Shown one piece after another: positions 5,414 to 8,695 of a stretch of DNA of 8,695 nt. The position numbers were made by a program, and so were the translations under genes. A model generated the notes under the pieces. That model searched no databases, was not told the DNA's origin, and saw only the letters and a program-made list of their open reading frames with translations. Source of the stretch: an uncultured Ruminococcus sp. (lineage in GTDB: Bacteria; Bacillota; Clostridia; Oscillospirales; Ruminococcaceae); the NCBI GenBank assembly GCA_902796865.1, contig CADBQZ010000042.1:1-8695 (forward strand). Reading direction: 5' to 3'. Position 1 is the stretch's first letter. Each line of letters begins with the position of its first letter.

Positions 5414-6406
5414 TTGGAATACATATACATAGGAAATGTAAAGATCAAAAAGACTGCCGCATTAGCGCCGATGGCATCGGTAGCCGACAGAGCCTATCGG
5501 ATATTATGCCGCAGCTTTGGTGCCTGCTATACAGTAAGCGAGCTTATATCTTCAAAGGGACTTTGCTATAATGATAAAAAGACTGCCGAGCTTTGCACTG
5601 TTACCGAAAAAGAACGCCCTATGGCTTTGCAGATATTCGGCGACGATCCCGAATTTATGAAACGTGGAGCAGAGATCTGCATGAAATATTCTCCGGATAT
5701 ACTGGATATAAATATGGGCTGTCCTGTGCCAAAAGTCGTAAACAATAATTCCGGAAGCGCACTCATGAAAGATATAGACCGTGCCTGTGAAATAGTAAAA
5801 GCGGTCAAAAGCGTTTCGGGCGTGCCTGTAACAGTAAAATTTCGCAAAGGCTGGAGCCGTGACAGTGTGAACGCTGTGGAATTTGCCGCTGCTATGGAAC
5901 AGGCTGGAGCCGATGCAGTTGCCGTGCATGGCAGAACTAAAGACCAGATGTATTCCGGAACAGCTGACAGGGATATAATAAAGCAAGTGAAACAGGCAGT
6001 ATCTGTACCGGTGATAGGGAACGGAGATATCGACAGCCTTGAAAGCTGCCTTGATATGTATGATACGACCGGCTGTGACCTTGCAATGATAGGAAGAGCA
6101 AGCTATGGAAATCCTTTCATATTTGATGAGATAGACAGCTATTTCAGCGGGAAGCCATACACGCCTCCCACTATTGAAAAGCGTATGGAAGTAATGCTTA
6201 AACATATCGGACTTATACTCGAAAATTCATTGAAGAAGGAATCGCTTGCAATGAAAGAAGCGAGAAAACACGCCGCATGGTATCTCAAAGGAGTGTACGG
6301 CGCTGCTTCATTCAGAAACCGCTGCTGTACGCTTGAAAGTCTTGACGATGCAAAAAAACTTGCAGAAGAAGTATTAAAAGCGGCAGAAAATGCCGGGCAG
6401 AAATAA
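5414..6406 (+). CDS. dusB: tRNA-dihydrouridine synthase, DusB (NifR3/YhdG) type
   Basis: A 330-residue FMN enzyme that reduces specific uridines to dihydrouridine in tRNA using NADPH. The N-terminal TIM barrel (about 1-245) shows LAPMASVADRAYR (17-29; the family usually has APMAGVTD), a QIFGDDPE motif (73-80), DINMGCPVPKVV (98-109) with the catalytic Cys103, VTVKFRKGW (139-147) with Lys142, VHGRT with His172 and Arg174, IGNGDI (201-206) and MIGRASYGNPFIF (225-237), which are the FMN and phosphate-binding elements. The remaining roughly 85 residues form the helical tRNA-binding domain. The start is TTG 5414 with AAAGGAG 9 bases upstream; the next in-frame ATG would delete the first barrel strand. 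Length is normal for DusB. The gene is co-directional with the amidohydrolase gene and is followed by a strong terminator. DusB rather than another Dus is a judgement from the motif set. Confidence 0.92.
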   Translation: MEYIYIGNVKIKKTAALAPMASVADRAYRILCRSFGACYTVSELISSKGLCYNDKKTAELCTVTEKERPMALQIFGDDPEFMKRGAEICMKYSPDILDINMGCPVPKVVNNNSGSALMKDIDRACEIVKAVKSVSGVPVTVKFRKGWSRDSVNAVEFAAAMEQAGADAVAVHGRTKDQMYSGTADRDIIKQVKQAVSVPVIGNGDIDSLESCLDMYDTTGCDLAMIGRASYGNPFIFDEIDSYFSGKPYTPPTIEKRMEVMLKHIGLILENSLKKESLAMKEARKHAAWYLKGVYGAASFRNRCCTLESLDDAKKLAEEVLKAAENAGQK

Positions 6407-6410
6407 TTTT

Positions 6411-6450
6411 AAAAACCGTTTGCATTAAAGCAAACGGTTTTTGTTTTCTG
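6411..6450. terminator. Strong bidirectional terminator between dusB and metH
   Basis: A perfect 13-bp stem, AAAAACCGTTTGC (6411-6423) with GCAAACGGTTTTT (6430-6442), has a 6-base loop and is followed by GTTTT. The A-run at the left arm gives a matching T-run on the minus strand, so it can end both convergent transcripts. It begins 4 bases after the dusB stop and ends about 12-20 bases past the metH stop. Confidence 0.9.
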
Positions 6451-6461
6451 ATATTCTTTTA

Positions 6462-8695
6462 TCAGCCGACAACTATCTTCGCAATATCTACAGTTTCCTT
6501 TGCATCCTTTGCGTAATAATCAGCTTTTATCTGTTTTGCATATTCCGGTGTAAGCACTGCACCGCCTACAACGACCTTGCACGGAACATTATTCTCATGA
6601 AGAAGCTGTATCGTCTTTTCCATAGAGCCGAGCGTTGTAGTCATAAGTGCCGAAAGACCTACAAGCTTGACCTTATGTTCTATAGCCGCCTCGACCACCT
6701 TTTCACAAGGAACGTCCTTGCCAAGATCTATAACGTCATAGCCATAATTTTCCAAAAGCACCTTAACGATATTTTTACCTATATCGTGAACGTCACCTTT
6801 TACTGTGGCAAGTACTATTTTTCCCTTGCTGACAGGTTTTGAATCGCCCGAAAGCATCTTTTCTCTTATAACGCCGAATGCCGCCTGCGCCGCACCCGCT
6901 GTAAGTATAAGCTGCGGCAGGAATATAGTTCCTTTTTCAAACTGTTCCCCTGCACGGTCAAGCGCCGGTATAAGCGTGCCGTTGACTATCTCCATTGCAT
7001 CGGTCTTTTCAAGCATCTTTGCTGTTGCTTTGGCGCTTTCTTCCTTAAGACCGTTTTCTATTGCATACCCAAGCTCCATATCCTTTGCATCAGCCGCAGC
7101 TGCCTGTTGTTTAGGAGCGTTGTCTGCGCCGCTGTATGCCGAAATGAACTCTACCGAATTCTTATCTATATTTTTAAGAAGCTTGTATGCTCTTACAGCG
7201 CCGGACATCGCATCTACATTAGGATTTATTATCGGAAGATCAAGACCGTAAGCGAGCGCCATAGTGAGAAACGTCTGGTTTATCATCGGACGGTTGGGAA
7301 GTCCGAACGATATATTTGATACTCCAAGAACTGTTTTAAGTCCTAGTTCTTCCTTTACACGGTGAAGCGCTTTCAGTGTTTCCATAACAGCTTCCTGCTC
7401 TGCTGATGCCGTGAGCGTAAGACAGTCGATAAACACATTTTCCTTCGGGATACCGTATTCAACAGCACGGGAAAGTATCTTTTTCGCTATCTCAAAGCGC
7501 TTTTCAGCCTGTGCTGGTATTCCGTCCTTATCAAGAGTAAGTCCTACAACACACGCACCGTATTTCTTGACGAGCGGCAGTACCGTTTCAAGCGACTTTT
7601 CCTCACCATTTACAGAATTGACTATAGGCTTTCCGTTATAGACTCTAAGCGCTGCATCAAGTACTTCCGGTATGGTCGAATCTATCTGGAGCGGCGTATC
7701 GGTGATACTCTGTATTTCCTTTACAGTACGTATCATCATTTCTTTTTCATCTATCTCAGGAAGCCCGACATTTACGTCTAATATATCTGCTCCTGCCTTT
7801 ATCTGCTCGACTGCCTTTCCGAGTATATATCCCATATCATTGTTTCTTAAAGCCTCTTTAAATAGCTTTTTTCCGGTAGGATTTATCCTCTCGCCTATTA
7901 TCCTCGGTCTGTCTATGACAACAGTATTTGACGGCGAGCATACCGCTGCACACTTTTCTGCCCTGCATCTTTCAGGCACTATATCCTCCAATGCCTTTTT
8001 AAGCTCGCTTATAAACTCAGGGTCTGTTCCGCAGCAGCCTCCCATAAATTTAACGCCATGCTTTGCAGCATGAGTCATCTGATCGGCAAAATCAAAAGCA
8101 TCAACGTTATATTCATTAGTAACAGGGTCAGGAAGTCCGGCATTTGGCTTTAATATTACCGGAAGGTCTGTCCACTTCATAAGCTCGTCACAAAGAGGAA
8201 CAAGCTGTTTTGGTCCTAATGAACAGTTTATGCCTACAGCATCTACTCCAAGCCCCTCCAGCGTAAGCGCCATTGAGGATATGCTGCAGCCTGTGAATGT
8301 TCTTTTGTTTTCCTCAAATGTCATTGTACAAAGAATAGGCTTATCTGAGTTTTCTTTTGCAGCAAGAACTGCCACTTTCAGCTCATACAGATCGGTCATC
8401 GTTTCAAAAACTATTATATCTGCATCTTTTCCGGCTATGACCTGTTCTTTGAATATATCATATGCTTCCTCGAAAGACAGTGTTCCCGAAGGCTCCAAAA
8501 GCTGACCGATAGGTCCTATGTCAAGAGCTGCAAGCGCTTTGCCGCCGCAGGCTTTCTTTGCGATAGATACTGCCGCACCTATGACCTTATCGACACTTTC
8601 TCCTTTTAGTTTATATCTGTTTGCGCCGAACGTATTTGTATAAACAATATCTGAACCTGCTTCAATATAGCTTTTATGGATATTTTCAATAAGCT
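6462..8695 (-). CDS. metH: Cobalamin-dependent methionine synthase (MetH) lacking the reactivation domain; 5' end outside window
   Basis: Transfers a methyl group from 5-methyltetrahydrofolate through methylcobalamin to homocysteine, giving methionine, in the cytoplasm. The frame stays open to the right edge, so the gene is partial: 743 residues are visible and roughly 40-50 N-terminal residues are missing by comparison with the family. Numbering visible residues, the homocysteine domain (1 to about 245) has YTNTFGAN and the zinc ligands Cys157, Cys220 and Cys221 (GGCCGT), with the same 63-residue spacing as in E. coli MetH. The pterin domain (about 262-515) has IIGERINPTG, DVNVG and GVSNISFGLP. 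The four-helix cobalamin cap follows (about 537-615), then the B12 Rossmann domain (about 624-743) with GDVHDIG and the cobalt ligand His636. The protein ends right after this domain, so the C-terminal AdoMet/reactivation domain of E. coli MetH (roughly 330 residues) is absent, as in many clostridia and Thermotoga, where it is a separate protein. An in-frame TTG near 8498 lies inside the homocysteine domain and is not the start. Confidence 0.95.
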   Translation of the reverse strand, partial: LIENIHKSYIEAGSDIVYTNTFGANRYKLKGESVDKVIGAAVSIAKKACGGKALAALDIGPIGQLLEPSGTLSFEEAYDIFKEQVIAGKDADIIVFETMTDLYELKVAVLAAKENSDKPILCTMTFEENKRTFTGCSISSMALTLEGLGVDAVGINCSLGPKQLVPLCDELMKWTDLPVILKPNAGLPDPVTNEYNVDAFDFADQMTHAAKHGVKFMGGCCGTDPEFISELKKALEDIVPERCRAEKCAAVCSPSNTVVIDRPRIIGERINPTGKKLFKEALRNNDMGYILGKAVEQIKAGADILDVNVGLPEIDEKEMMIRTVKEIQSITDTPLQIDSTIPEVLDAALRVYNGKPIVNSVNGEEKSLETVLPLVKKYGACVVGLTLDKDGIPAQAEKRFEIAKKILSRAVEYGIPKENVFIDCLTLTASAEQEAVMETLKALHRVKEELGLKTVLGVSNISFGLPNRPMINQTFLTMALAYGLDLPIINPNVDAMSGAVRAYKLLKNIDKNSVEFISAYSGADNAPKQQAAAADAKDMELGYAIENGLKEESAKATAKMLEKTDAMEIVNGTLIPALDRAGEQFEKGTIFLPQLILTAGAAQAAFGVIREKMLSGDSKPVSKGKIVLATVKGDVHDIGKNIVKVLLENYGYDVIDLGKDVPCEKVVEAAIEHKVKLVGLSALMTTTLGSMEKTIQLLHENNVPCKVVVGGAVLTPEYAKQIKADYYAKDAKETVDIAKIVVG

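Noticed and set aside
5552..6205. Open frame of 217 codons on the minus strand opposite dusB
   Set aside because: The composition is odd (rich in His, Tyr, Phe and Cys), it has no recognisable domain, and it is fully antisense to a well-supported gene.
8496..8498. TTG as the metH start
   Set aside because: The frame continues upstream without a stop to the window edge and encodes conserved homocysteine-domain motifs such as YTNTFGAN, so this TTG is an internal Leu codon.
6805..8505. Several plus-strand frames of 70-150 codons opposite metH
   Set aside because: All lie within the metH coding strand's complement, carry no known motif, and overlap a continuous conserved protein.

Overview
The window looks like a moderately AT-rich chromosomal segment from an anaerobic, Gram-positive clostridium, most likely a Ruminococcus/Oscillospiraceae-type gut or rumen bacterium. 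The evidence is a clostridial 2[4Fe-4S] ferredoxin, a YtaF-type membrane protein, a clostripain-family lipoprotein, strong GGAGG-type ribosome binding sites and a B12-dependent methionine synthase without the reactivation domain. The species cannot be named from the sequence alone. No phage, IS, tRNA, rRNA or CRISPR signal was seen. No stretch above about 160 bases lacks a gene.

Layout: (1) 26-2626, plus strand: a small secreted lipoprotein with an acidic tail, an intrinsic terminator, then a large lipoprotein of the C11 (clostripain) cysteine peptidase family. Both are predicted to be anchored outside the membrane. (2) 2681-3298, minus strand: a YtaF/MntP-family membrane protein, convergent with the peptidase gene and divergent from the next gene. 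(3) 3410-4195, plus strand: a biotin protein ligase without a DNA-binding domain, behind a clear sigma-A type promoter. (4) 4269-4439, minus strand: a 56-residue ferredoxin with its own promoter. (5) 4601-6406, plus strand: a two-gene unit of an amidohydrolase and a DusB-type tRNA-dihydrouridine synthase, where the Shine-Dalgarno of the second gene overlaps the stop codon of the first. (6) 6462 to the right edge, minus strand: most of a MetH methionine synthase, whose N-terminus lies outside the window.

The genes are mostly housekeeping functions (biotin attachment, electron transfer, tRNA modification, methionine/one-carbon metabolism) in short transcription units that alternate in direction. 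Each of the three convergent junctions carries one compact hairpin that could end transcription from both sides. Three genes (ytaF, birA, dusB) use non-ATG starts (TTG, GTG, TTG). The least ordinary part is the left end. There a terminator hairpin sits between two adjacent lipoprotein genes, and its U-tract ends only three bases before the Shine-Dalgarno of the peptidase gene. The peptidase also carries a roughly 220-residue C-terminal region that I cannot assign. I do not see a convincing new multi-gene system in this window.
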